A stretch of 64,000 nt of DNA from Chelatococcus albus (GTDB lineage Bacteria > Pseudomonadota > Alphaproteobacteria > Rhizobiales > Beijerinckiaceae). Positions 1 through 10,157 of the stretch are shown piece after piece. The stretch is from positions 33,345 through 97,344 of the forward strand of contig NZ_JASJEV010000012.1 of the NCBI RefSeq assembly GCF_030067675.1. Reading direction: 5' to 3'. The stretch's first letter is position 1; the number at the start of each line of letters is the position of its first letter. The position numbers and the translations under genes were made by a program. The notes under the pieces are model-generated. The model was not told where the DNA came from and searched no databases. It saw nothing but the letters and a program-made list of their open reading frames with translations.

Positions 1-68
1 CGGTCGACGACCTGGAGCCCTTTGCCGCCCGGGATTTCGCGCACGCCATCGCGGGGCTGGACCAGTGA
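1..68 (+). CDS. ftsY: FtsY signal recognition particle receptor, 3' end only
   Basis: Only the last 21 codons and a TGA stop lie in the window. The frame begins at base 3 and reads VDDLEPFAARDFAHAIAG, which matches the C-terminal end of the FtsY NG domain, where the DDLxPF motif is strongly conserved. FtsY is the GTPase receptor that docks SRP-bound ribosomes at the inner membrane. Its stop overlaps the GTG start of the next gene (GTGA), so the two are probably translationally coupled. An ftsY-yciB/ispZ-ccm neighbourhood is common in Hyphomicrobiales, which supports the call despite the short length. Confidence 0.75.
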   Translation, partial: VDDLEPFAARDFAHAIAGLDQ

Positions 69-757
69 GCACGAAGGACCGTCACCCCAAGGACCAGCAT
101 GACCCCGAGGACAGGCACTTGTCGCCCGCTGCGAAGCTCGCGCTGGAGCTCGGCCCGCTCGGCCTGTTCTTCGTGGCCAATGCCAGGCCCGCCCTGTTCG
201 AGCCCCTGATGCGCCTCGTCATGCCGGCCGGCCTGCTGGTCGACGGCCGGGCGGGCATCTTCACGGCCACCGCCGTGTTCATGGTCGCGACCTTCGTCGC
301 GCTCGCCCTGCACTACCGGCTCGTGCGCAAGCTGGCGATCATGCCGCTCGTCTCGGGCGCGGTCGTCCTCGTCTTCGGCACGCTGACCATCGCCCTGCAG
401 GACGACCACTTCATCAAGCTGAAGCCGACCATCGTCAACGCGCTCTTCGGCTCCGTGCTTCTCGGCGGGCTCGTCTTCGGCCGGTCGCTGCTGTCGCTGG
501 TGCTCGACAGCGTCTTCCAGCTCACCGAGACCGGATGGAGAAAGCTCACCCTGCGCTGGGGCCTGTTCTTCTTCGCGCTCGCGCTCCTCAACGAGATCGT
601 CTGGCGCACGCAAACGACCGATTTCTGGGTGAGCTTCAAGGTCTTCGGCATCATGCCGCTGACCTTCGCCTTCGCCTTGGCGCAGACGCCACTCCTGATG
701 CGCTACGCCGTGGCCACGGACGAGGTCACGAGCTCCGGCGACGAGGCCGGCGCGTAG
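65..757 (+). CDS. yciB: YciB/IspZ family septation protein A (inner membrane)
   Basis: A 230-residue polytopic membrane protein with a GTG start that overlaps the ftsY stop. About 25 hydrophilic, charged residues come first, followed by five or six hydrophobic segments. The family hallmark, a WRKLTLRWGLFFFALALLNE segment followed by WR, lies near residues 158-180. YciB proteins are linked to cell envelope synthesis and septation; their molecular activity is not settled. The N-terminal extension makes the protein somewhat longer than the usual 180-200 residues. The last 55 bases overlap the 3' end of the convergent cyclase gene. Confidence 0.9.
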   Translation: MSTKDRHPKDQHDPEDRHLSPAAKLALELGPLGLFFVANARPALFEPLMRLVMPAGLLVDGRAGIFTATAVFMVATFVALALHYRLVRKLAIMPLVSGAVVLVFGTLTIALQDDHFIKLKPTIVNALFGSVLLGGLVFGRSLLSLVLDSVFQLTETGWRKLTLRWGLFFFALALLNEIVWRTQTTDFWVSFKVFGIMPLTFAFALAQTPLLMRYAVATDEVTSSGDEAGA

Positions 758-2046
758 ATCTCGACGGGGAGCGGCCGGCCGCGCAGACGCTGGCTGCCGA
801 GGCAGTCCCAGGCCGCGGGATCTTCTCCCGCCACCACCAGGGCGTCGCGCGATACGATGAGCGGCACGGCATGTTCCTTCGTCGCCTGTTCGAGCCGGCA
901 GGCGACGTTGACGGCATCGCCCAGCACCGTGAATTCGAGCCGGGCGTCGTCGCCGACAGCGCCGACGAAGGCCTCGCCGGCGTGGATGCCGATGCCGACG
1001 CGAATGGGCTCCTCGCCGGCCCGGCGGCGCATGTCGTTCCAGCTCGCGAGCGACGCGATGATGGCCTTGCCGCAGCCGATGGCGCGCGCGGCGTCGTCGG
1101 CCGCCGCTTCCGGGACGCCGAAAACGAGAAAGGCGCCGTCGCCGATGAACTTGTCGACCACCCCGCGGTGAGCTGCCGCCGCCCGGCTGACGCGGCTGCG
1201 GAACTCGCTCATGAGGGCAGCGAGCTTGGCCGGATCGAGATTCTCCTCCATCGTCGTCGAATCGCGGATATCGACGAAGAGGAGCGCCACCGTGGCGCGA
1301 CGGCCGGTCTTGAGCTCGTCCATGCGGCCGGCGGCCATGACGGACGCGAGCTCGGCCGGCAGGTAGCGGCCGAGATTGAGCCGGCGCGTCGTCTCCTCGA
1401 CCGCCCTGTGCAGGAGCCTTCGCCCGCGGGCGGCCGCGAGCACCAGCGTGGCGCCGGCGAGCAGGAGCATGAGGAAACGCATGACGTTCGGCGGAAAGCC
1501 GAACAGGGGCGTGAGCTCGCCCGCGATCCGCGTGCGCTCGGACAGGTCGACATGGCCGGCGTGCGCCGCGATGAAAGCCACGCTACCCAGCACGAGGATC
1601 GTGGCATAGGCCTGCACGCCGGGCCGCAGCCGCAGCATGTGCACGACAAGGATCAGCGGAATGGCCGTCATCAGCGGGAAGGCGAAGGCGACATCGCCCG
1701 GCAGGCCGCTCACCTTGAAATCGAGATGCAGGCTCACCGCGATCACCGCCGCGTCGACCGTGACCGTGGCATAGGCCATCCACCGTCGCCACCAGCCCGA
1801 CCGCAGCAGCAGGAAGACCACGAGGCCCGTGCCGAGGAGCACGTCGAGCATGATGGTGGCATAGAAGATCTGCTCGTCCACGTCCGGCAGCTCGCCGGGC
1901 CGGTGGTGGACGAGGTACTTCAGCGCGATGAGAAGGACGAGGGCGACACCCATGCGCACCGCGCAGCCGAGCCGCTCGGCCGCGACGTCGGCCTCGTGCA
2001 GGAGATCTGCCTCGCTCGCCCCGCGCGTCGCCGCCTCCGCCGTCAT
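703..2046 (-). CDS. Membrane-anchored class III adenylate cyclase
   Basis: A 447-residue protein whose first ~205 residues hold about five hydrophobic segments and whose C-terminal half (about 250-430) is a class III nucleotide cyclase catalytic domain. The metal-binding aspartates are in LLFVDIRDST (near 256-264) and KFIGDG (near 299-304). The substrate-selecting pair reads Lys in DKFIGD and Thr in FTVLGDAVNVA, the Lys/Thr combination of class IIIb adenylate cyclases. It should make cAMP on the cytoplasmic face of the membrane, with the N-terminus as a possible sensor. The ATG at 2046 is chosen because the frame stays open far upstream but that part only shadows the ccm genes. It starts 8 bases after the ccmG stop. 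Confidence 0.85.
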   Translation of the reverse strand: MTAEAATRGASEADLLHEADVAAERLGCAVRMGVALVLLIALKYLVHHRPGELPDVDEQIFYATIMLDVLLGTGLVVFLLLRSGWWRRWMAYATVTVDAAVIAVSLHLDFKVSGLPGDVAFAFPLMTAIPLILVVHMLRLRPGVQAYATILVLGSVAFIAAHAGHVDLSERTRIAGELTPLFGFPPNVMRFLMLLLAGATLVLAAARGRRLLHRAVEETTRRLNLGRYLPAELASVMAAGRMDELKTGRRATVALLFVDIRDSTTMEENLDPAKLAALMSEFRSRVSRAAAAHRGVVDKFIGDGAFLVFGVPEAAADDAARAIGCGKAIIASLASWNDMRRRAGEEPIRVGIGIHAGEAFVGAVGDDARLEFTVLGDAVNVACRLEQATKEHAVPLIVSRDALVVAGEDPAAWDCLGSQRLRGRPLPVEIYAPASSPELVTSSVATA

Positions 2047-2054
2047 GATCCGCG

Positions 2055-2714
2055 TCACCCCCCGGATGCCCGGGCCTGCGCCGGTTTCGCCTGCGCGGCT
2101 GTGCTGACCGCCGTGACGAAGGCCGCCATGTTCCCGGGTGTCAGCGGGCCGATCTGCTTGTGGCGAACGGTGCCGTCGGCGCCGACGACGAAAGTCTCCG
2201 GAATGCCGTAGACGCCCCAGTCGATGGCGGCGCGGCCGCTCTGGTCGACGCCCACCGCCGCGAAGGGATTGCCGAGCTGGCCAAGGAAGCGCCGGGCGTT
2301 TTCGGGATTGTCCTTGTAGTTGATGCCGACGAGGCGGACGCCGGGCTGGCCGGCGAGCTGCATCAATTGCGGATGCTCCTGCCGACAGGGTGCGCACCAG
2401 GACGCCCAGACGTTGACAATGGTCACGCCGCCCTTGAGATCCGCCGTCGCGAGACCAGGCACGGGCCTGCCGTCCCTGGTCAGGCCGTCGAGTGCGGGCA
2501 GCGTGAAGTCCGGGACCGGACGGCCGATAAGCGCCGAAGGCACCCGCGAGGCGTCGCCGCCTCCGAGGAGCCGCACGAGGAAGAGCCCGGCGAGCGCGGC
2601 GAAGACGGCGAGTGGGAGGAGGACAAGGAGACGGCCGCGCGTCCGGCGGGCCTCCCGCACGCCGGCCGGGGCCGGGGAAACGGGTTCCGGGGCGGGATCG
2701 GGGTGCGACGACAT
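2055..2714 (-). CDS. ccmG: CcmG/DsbE thiol:disulfide oxidoreductase for cytochrome c maturation
   Basis: A 219-residue membrane-tethered thioredoxin-fold protein. A proline-rich cytoplasmic head is followed by one membrane anchor (about 29-50) and a periplasmic domain with the redox motif WASWCAPC (cysteines near 107 and 110). CcmG keeps the haem-binding CxxCH cysteines of apocytochrome c reduced so that haem can be ligated. It is the last gene of the minus-strand series ccmA-ccmB-ccmC-ccmD-ccmG, 8 bases after ccmD, which fixes its identity among TlpA/ResA-like relatives. The head is longer than usual but its function is unknown. Confidence 0.92.
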   Translation of the reverse strand: MSSHPDPAPEPVSPAPAGVREARRTRGRLLVLLPLAVFAALAGLFLVRLLGGGDASRVPSALIGRPVPDFTLPALDGLTRDGRPVPGLATADLKGGVTIVNVWASWCAPCRQEHPQLMQLAGQPGVRLVGINYKDNPENARRFLGQLGNPFAAVGVDQSGRAAIDWGVYGIPETFVVGADGTVRHKQIGPLTPGNMAAFVTAVSTAAQAKPAQARASGG

Positions 2715-2723
2715 GGGCTGACC

Positions 2724-2915
2724 TCAGCCGGCTTCGGGCGCCGGGCGTCCGGCAGGGCGTGCCTGCGACCGGCGGGTCACGCCGCGCGCCTCGAGACGGG
2801 CGAGCGCCCTCGCCTGCAGGCGCTGGTCGATGAGGGCGCGCAGGATCAGCGCGGCGATGACGAGCGCCGTGATCGCGTAGGACGCCACGATGAAACCTTG
2901 ATGTGCTGTACCCAT
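2724..2915 (-). CDS. ccmD: CcmD small haem exporter subunit
   Basis: A 63-residue single-pass protein: a short start (MGTAHQGFIVASY), one hydrophobic helix (about residues 9-28), then a basic, arginine-rich tail. This is the standard CcmD plan, in which a tiny membrane protein stabilises CcmE and helps release holo-CcmE from the CcmABC complex. The ATG shares one base with the TGA of ccmC, so coupling is certain to be tight. The assignment rests on position and topology more than on sequence, because CcmD is poorly conserved. Confidence 0.85.
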   Translation of the reverse strand: MGTAHQGFIVASYAITALVIAALILRALIDQRLQARALARLEARGVTRRSQARPAGRPAPEAG

Positions 2916-3652
2916 CAGGCGGCCTCCCGGTCGAGACGCTCGGCCTCGAGGATCGAGAGGGTGCGCACGCGCCGGCGCAGGATTTCGGTGCGCATGCCGG
3001 CGAGATGCAGCGCCGCGGAGAGAAGCGTGAAGGCAAGGGCCATGACGAGGAGCGGCCACAGCATCGAGGCATGGATCGTCGGTCCGCCGAGGCGGAAGAC
3101 CGAGGCCGGCTGATGCAGCGTGTTCCACCAGTCTACCGAGAACTTGACGATCGGCACGTTGACGAAGCCGACGAGGGTGAGGATCGACACCGCGCGCGCC
3201 GCCCGGCCCGGATCCTCCACCGTGCGCCACATGGCCATGACGCCGAGATACATGAGGAGCAGCACCAGCATCGAGGTCAGCCGCGCGTCCCACACCCACC
3301 AGGTGCCCCACATGGGCTTGCCCCAGAGCGCGCCGGTCACGAGACAGACGAAGGTGAAGGCCGCCCCGATGGGCGCGGCCGCCTTCTGCGAGACGTCGGC
3401 GAGGGGGTGGCGCCAGACCAGCGTGCCGACCGCGGACAGGCTCATGAGCGTGTAGAAGAAGAGCCCGAGCCAGGCCGTCGGCACATGGATGAACATGATG
3501 CGCACCGTCTCGCCCTGCTGATAGTCGGCGGGCGCGACGAAGAAGGCGAGATAGAGCCCCGCCGCCAAGAGCACGGCCGACGCCGCCGCGAGCCAGGGCA
3601 GAATTCTGCCGGCAAGCGCCATGAAACGGGTCGGGTTGGCAAGGCTCCACAT
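2915..3652 (-). CDS. ccmC: CcmC haem exporter / haem-handling protein
   Basis: A 245-residue protein with six predicted membrane helices. It carries the tryptophan-rich WWD haem-handling motif (WGTWWVWD at about 115-122) and the two flanking histidines expected to ligate haem (in FIHVPTAW near 56 and TIHASMLWP near 185). CcmC presents haem to the chaperone CcmE in the periplasm. The ATG at 3652 gives the conserved MWSLANPTRF start. The open frame runs much further upstream, but that part only shadows ccmB and ccmA. It ends by overlapping the ccmD start. Confidence 0.95.
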   Translation of the reverse strand: MWSLANPTRFMALAGRILPWLAAASAVLLAAGLYLAFFVAPADYQQGETVRIMFIHVPTAWLGLFFYTLMSLSAVGTLVWRHPLADVSQKAAAPIGAAFTFVCLVTGALWGKPMWGTWWVWDARLTSMLVLLLMYLGVMAMWRTVEDPGRAARAVSILTLVGFVNVPIVKFSVDWWNTLHQPASVFRLGGPTIHASMLWPLLVMALAFTLLSAALHLAGMRTEILRRRVRTLSILEAERLDREAA

Positions 3653-3699
3653 GCGGCCTGATCTAACGAGCGATTTCCGTGGCGGCAATGTGGCGTGGG

Positions 3700-4368
3700 C
3701 TAGCTTCCGTGTCGCAGTGCCGCAGCAGCAGCCACCGTGCCGATCACGATCGCGAGAAGAGAGAGCGCGATCAGGATCAGGAAGGGGGTGAGGAAGGGGA
3801 TGGTGCCGCCCGTCGCCGCATTCGCCGCCGACACGCCGAAGATGAGCGTCGGGACCATGAGCGGCAGCACGAGGACGGAGAGAAGCAGGCCGCCGCGGCG
3901 CATGGTGGCGGTCAGCGCCGCGCCCACCCCGCCGATGAAGGTGAGCGCCGGCGTGCCGACGAGGAGCGTCGCCGATACGGCGAGCATGGCTTCGGGCGTC
4001 AAGGCGATCAGCAGCCCGAGGAAGGGCGCGCAGAGCGCGAGCGGCAGGCCCGTGGTCAGCCAGTGGGCAAAGCCCTTCACCACGACGATCAGCTCGAGCG
4101 GCGCCTCGGCATGCATGAGGAGATCGAGCGAGCCGTCCTCCTCGTCGGCCTGGAACAGGCGGTCGAGGCCAATGAGGGTGGCGAGCACCGCGGCGAGCCA
4201 GAGAATCGCCGGGCCGATGCGCGCCAGCAGGTTCAGGTCTGGCCCCAGCGCGAAGGGCACGACCGTCACCAGCATGACGAAGAAGCCGAGACCGAGCGCC
4301 CCCGAACCGCCAATGCGGCCCGCGAGCTTCAGGTCGCGCACCAGGAGCGCGGCGAGCGCCCGGGTCAT
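3700..4368 (-). CDS. ccmB: CcmB haem exporter permease
   Basis: A 222-residue integral membrane protein with six hydrophobic segments and the family start TRALAALLVRDLKLA. It contains the QADEEDGSLDLL stretch (about residues 72-83) typical of CcmB. CcmB forms the membrane part of the CcmABCD ABC-type complex that uses ATP hydrolysis to release haem-loaded CcmE. Its ATG overlaps the end of ccmA by four bases. A 47-base gap separates it from ccmC. Confidence 0.93.
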   Translation of the reverse strand: MTRALAALLVRDLKLAGRIGGSGALGLGFFVMLVTVVPFALGPDLNLLARIGPAILWLAAVLATLIGLDRLFQADEEDGSLDLLMHAEAPLELIVVVKGFAHWLTTGLPLALCAPFLGLLIALTPEAMLAVSATLLVGTPALTFIGGVGAALTATMRRGGLLLSVLVLPLMVPTLIFGVSAANAATGGTIPFLTPFLILIALSLLAIVIGTVAAAAALRHGS

Positions 4369-4994
4369 GCCGCTTCTCCGGCATCGGCCGCCAGTACGGG
4401 ACGCTCGATGCGCAGCGTCGCTGCGCCGTCGAGGCCGAGGGGCGCATGCGTCGCGGCGATGATGAGGCCGCCGGCGGCGAGATGGTCGCGCATCGCGACG
4501 CCGAGCGCCTCCTGCGAGGCGGCGTCGAGGGCCGACGTCGGTTCGTCGAGGAGCCAGACGGGCCTGGCCGAGACGAAGAGGCGGGCGAGTCCGACACGTC
4601 GCCGCTGGCCGGCCGAGAGATAGGCGACCGGCAGGCGGGCGGCGTGTTCGAGGCCGACCCGCGCCAGCGCCTCCTTCGGCGTGAGGGCGGCGCGGCCGAG
4701 GATGGCGCGGGCGAAGGCGAGGTTCTCCTCGGCCGTCAGGGCGCTCTTCAGGCCATCGCGGTGGCCGACGAAATTGACGAGCTCGGTGAGCGGCGCTTCC
4801 CCGGCCCCCTCGACCCGCACGTTGCCCGCTTCCGGGCGCAGGCGCGCCGCCAGGATGGCGAGCAGGCTCGACTTGCCGGCGCCGTTGCGGCCGGTGACGA
4901 CCAGCGCCTGCCCGTCGGCGAGGGTGAAGGACAGGTTGGCGAAGATCAGCCGCTCGGAACGCCGGCAGGCGAGATTGTCGGCCACGATCCGCAC
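4365..4994 (-). CDS. ccmA: CcmA haem exporter ATP-binding protein
   Basis: A 209-residue ABC ATPase with Walker A GRNGAGKSS (about 36-44), an LSAGQRRR signature (about 127-134) and Walker B WLLDEPTSALD (about 147-157). The short length and the ccmB overlap identify it as CcmA, which powers release of holo-CcmE from CcmC/CcmD. It is the first gene of the minus-strand ccm operon, divergent from aconitase across a 224-base gap. Confidence 0.93.
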   Translation of the reverse strand: MRIVADNLACRRSERLIFANLSFTLADGQALVVTGRNGAGKSSLLAILAARLRPEAGNVRVEGAGEAPLTELVNFVGHRDGLKSALTAEENLAFARAILGRAALTPKEALARVGLEHAARLPVAYLSAGQRRRVGLARLFVSARPVWLLDEPTSALDAASQEALGVAMRDHLAAGGLIIAATHAPLGLDGAATLRIERPVLAADAGEAA

Positions 4995-5042
4995 GATGTC
5001 GTCCCTGCCCCCCGATGAATGCCCGCGCCGGTGCCGCTGCTC

Positions 5043-5069
5043 TTTAGAACGAGTATCGTTCGTCTAGCG
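5043..5069. promoter_or_regulatory. Interrupted palindrome between ccmA and acnA (possible iron-regulator site)
   Basis: GAACGA-GTA-TCGTTC at 5047-5061 is a perfect 6-bp inverted repeat with a 3-base spacer, and outer TAG/CTA bases extend it imperfectly. The left arm reads TTTAGAAC, like the half-site of the rhizobial iron control element (TTTAGAA...TTC) bound by Irr. Aconitase and haem-protein genes are typical iron-regulated targets, so the location is sensible. A TATCTA box at 5084-5089 could be the acnA -10 element. Operator identity is an inference. Confidence 0.35.
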
Positions 5070-5218
5070 GGCCGCGCCGAAATTATCTATATGAGCGGCG
5101 GCTGCGCCGCGCGCCTTTTTCGCGCGGATCCCCCGGGCGCCCCCGGAGCGGCGCGCGCGCTTCGCGCATCGGCCGAACGAACGCAAGTTCGATCTTTCTG
5201 ATGTGAGGGAATCCGCAC

Positions 5219-7927
<2,709 letters not shown>

Positions 7928-7977
7928 CGGGCCCGTTGCGACCCGGGCGCCGGGCCCGGGCGGCATGCGATCGAAGG

Positions 7978-8005
7978 GCGCCCGCGGTTGGACAACCGCG
8001 GGCGC
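7978..8005 (+). terminator. Strong hairpin after acnA, probable terminator
   Basis: A perfect 12-bp stem (GCGCCCGCGGTT / AACCGCGGGCGC) with a GGAC loop lies 51 bases after the acnA stop. There is no good T-tract, so termination may be weak or factor-assisted. The loop and 3' arm overlap a likely acpXL promoter. Confidence 0.55.
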
Positions 8006-8016
8006 TCATGTATAGG
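7988..8016 (+). promoter_or_regulatory. Putative housekeeping promoter of the acpXL cluster
   Basis: TTGGAC at 7988-7993 and TATAGG at 8011-8016 are separated by exactly 17 bases. Both are close to the primary sigma factor consensus, about 100 bases before the acpXL start. The -35 box lies across the loop of the upstream hairpin. Confidence 0.5.
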
Positions 8017-8115
8017 AAGCTCCTTTCACGGACCCGGCGCGGTGGATGACGGGGCGCCCATCCATGCAGGGGCCGTCGTCGTGCTGCGATCAACCCAGGA
8101 CAGGAGACTGACGCG

Positions 8116-8397
8116 ATGGCGTCCACCTTCGAGACCGTCGCCAACATCATCTCGGAAACGTGCGACATCCCGCGCGACCAGATCACGCCCGAGAGCCACG
8201 CCATCGATGACCTCGGCGTGGATTCGCTCGCCTTCCTCGACATTGCCTTCGCCATCGACAAGGCCTTCGGCATCAAGCTGCCGCTGGAGCAGTGGACGCA
8301 GGAGGTGAACGAGGGCAAGGTCCCGGCCGAGCAGTATTTCGTGCTGAAGAACCTCTGCGCGCGGATCGACGAGCTCGTCTCCGCGAAGGTGGCCTGA
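8116..8397 (+). CDS. acpXL: AcpXL acyl carrier protein for very-long-chain fatty acid synthesis
   Basis: A 93-residue acyl carrier protein with the phosphopantetheine site [11 protein letters not shown], the modified serine being residue 37. AcpXL carries the growing 27-hydroxyoctacosanoyl-type chain that LpxXL transfers to lipid A in Hyphomicrobiales. The sequence ([18 protein letters not shown] start, [11 protein letters not shown] middle) is of the AcpXL type and distinct from the housekeeping AcpP. It heads a plus-strand cluster of dehydratase, ketosynthase, reductase, dehydrogenase and acyltransferase genes, which makes the assignment secure. Confidence 0.96.
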   Translation: MASTFETVANIISETCDIPRDQITPESHAIDDLGVDSLAFLDIAFAIDKAFGIKLPLEQWTQEVNEGKVPAEQYFVLKNLCARIDELVSAKVA

Positions 8398-8536
8398 GGG
8401 CCCGGCGATCCTGCCGGCCGCCGAATGATGCGATGATGGCGCGGGCGGTCTCCCGGCATCGCCGCGACGCATGGGAGAGCCATCCGTCGGGCCGAACCGC
8501 CGGGGGCGGCCCGCCACCTATTTCCAGACCCTGCCT

Positions 8537-8998
8537 ATGCGTCTCGAATATTTCCAGATGATCGATCGTGTGGCGGCCTTCGACGAGGCCGCAGCGCGGC
8601 TCGAAGCCCAGTCGACCGTCCCCGGGGAGAGCCCCGTATTCGAGGGGCACTTCCCGGGTCACCCGCTGATGCCCGGCGTGCTCCTGACCGAGACCATGGC
8701 GCAGGCGTCCGGCTATCTCATCCTCGGCCTGTGCCGCTTTTCGCACATGCCCTTTCTCGCCGGCGTCGAGAAGGCGAAGTTCCGCTCCTTCGTGGGCCCG
8801 GGCGCGCCGCTCGCCATCACGGCGGAACTCGTGCACCAGGGCTCCGGCTATGCCGTGACCAAGGCGAAGATCCGCAGCGACGGCAAGGCGATCTGCGACG
8901 CGGAGCTCATGTTCCGCATGCTGCCCTTCCCCGACGGCCTGTCGGCTCGCATGCGCGAACAGGCCGAGAGCCTCGGCCTGATGCTGGAGGCTGCCTGA
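8537..8998 (+). CDS. fabZXL: FabZ-type 3-hydroxyacyl-ACP dehydratase of the AcpXL system
   Basis: A 153-residue hot-dog-fold protein. The catalytic histidine is in EGHFPGHPLMPG (His38) and the partner glutamate in LLTETMAQ (Glu52), with the 14-residue spacing of FabZ enzymes. It should dehydrate 3-hydroxyacyl-AcpXL during chain elongation. The ATG at 8537 gives MRLEYFQMIDRV; an in-frame start further upstream would add a non-conserved arginine/proline-rich leader and is less likely. It is followed after 2 bases by the first ketosynthase-like gene. Confidence 0.9.
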   Translation: MRLEYFQMIDRVAAFDEAAARLEAQSTVPGESPVFEGHFPGHPLMPGVLLTETMAQASGYLILGLCRFSHMPFLAGVEKAKFRSFVGPGAPLAITAELVHQGSGYAVTKAKIRSDGKAICDAELMFRMLPFPDGLSARMREQAESLGLMLEAA

Positions 8999-9000
8999 CG

Positions 9001-10143
9001 ATGACGACGCGTGAAGTCTGGATCACCGGCATCGGCCTCGTGTCCAACCTGGGCGAGGGGATCGAGCCGCATCTCGCCGCGCTTGCCGGGGAGGCCCGGG
9101 CGAAGGTGGACAGCGAGAGCTTTGCCCCCTACGCGGTGCATCCGGTCGTGCCGCTGGAATGGGACCGGCAGATCCCGAAGAAGGCCGACCAGCGGCAGAT
9201 GGAGCCCTGGCAGCGGCTCGGCGTCTATGCGGCGGGGCTGGCGCTCGCCGACGCCGGGGTGAAGGAGGACAGGGAACTCCTCGGCCGCATGCACCTCATC
9301 GTCGCCGCCGGCGGCGGCGAGCGCGACTATGCGGTGGACGGGCAGATCCTCTCCGGCCTGCCGAAGAGCCCGGCACCGGGCGCCTTCCTCAACGAGCGGC
9401 TGATGAGCGACCTGAGGCCGACGCTCTTCCTCGCCCAGCTCTCCAACCTGCTCGCCGGCAACATCTCCATCGTCCACGGCGTCACCGGCGCCTCGCGCAC
9501 CTTCATGGGCGAGGAGCAGGCCGGGGTCGACGCCGTGCGCATCGCCGCTGAGCGCATCGCCGCGGACCAGGGCGACATCTTCCTCGTCGGCGGCGCCTAC
9601 AACGCCGAGCGGCCGGACGTGCTGCTCATCTACGAGATGGGTGGCTTCCTGTGGAAGAACGGCTTCGTCCCCGTGTGGGACCGGCCCGCGGCGGGAGGCG
9701 GCTTCATTCCCGGCTCCGGCGCCGCCTTCCTCGTCTTCGAGGCGCGCGACCACGCCGAGAAGCGCGGCGCCAGGCCCATCGCCGTGCTGCGCGGCGTCGC
9801 CGCCGACCAGGTGCGCCGCGGCCCGGGCGCGACGGAGCGCTCGCTCACGGCGCTCTGGCGCAGCATCGCGGACGGTTTCTCCGACGAAGCGGGGGCGGTC
9901 TTCTCGGGTGCGTCCGGCGTCGCCGGGCTCACCGAAGAGGAGCGTTCGGCGCTCGCGGCGCTCGCTCCGGACGCCGCGGTGTACGCCACCAACGAGCTCT
10001 TCGGCAATATGCTGGAGGCCCAGTTCCCGGCGGGGCTCGCGCTCGCGGCCGCGGCGCTCGGGCGGAGCGTGGTCGCGGAGGCGGTCGTGACCAGCGTCGG
10101 CCACGTCCGCGGCGAGGGGCTCGCGTTCCTCGGCAAGGCGTGA
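9001..10143 (+). CDS. fabF2XL: Ketosynthase-fold protein FabF2XL, without a catalytic triad
   Basis: A 380-residue protein with the thiolase-fold ketosynthase layout (MTTREVWITGIGLVSNLGEG at the start), second ketosynthase position in the AcpXL cluster. Where active enzymes have the TAC nucleophile, it reads SIVHGVTGASR (about 156-166), so the cysteine is replaced by valine near 161. The NAHGTST and K..GH motifs carrying the two active-site histidines are also absent; the region reads YATNELFGNMLEAQFPAG. It therefore probably cannot condense alone. By analogy with chain-length factors of type II polyketide synthases it may pair with the next gene product, an inference from the lost residues and gene adjacency. 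Confidence 0.88.
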   Translation: MTTREVWITGIGLVSNLGEGIEPHLAALAGEARAKVDSESFAPYAVHPVVPLEWDRQIPKKADQRQMEPWQRLGVYAAGLALADAGVKEDRELLGRMHLIVAAGGGERDYAVDGQILSGLPKSPAPGAFLNERLMSDLRPTLFLAQLSNLLAGNISIVHGVTGASRTFMGEEQAGVDAVRIAAERIAADQGDIFLVGGAYNAERPDVLLIYEMGGFLWKNGFVPVWDRPAAGGGFIPGSGAAFLVFEARDHAEKRGARPIAVLRGVAADQVRRGPGATERSLTALWRSIADGFSDEAGAVFSGASGVAGLTEEERSALAALAPDAAVYATNELFGNMLEAQFPAGLALAAAALGRSVVAEAVVTSVGHVRGEGLAFLGKA

Positions 10144-10157
10144 AGGGGGTGAGGACC

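Noticed and set aside
703..3072. A 789-residue frame that would fuse the cyclase to an upstream arginine-rich region
   Set aside because: The extra N-terminal part is an out-of-frame reading of ccmG, ccmD and ccmC. The cyclase begins naturally at 2046.
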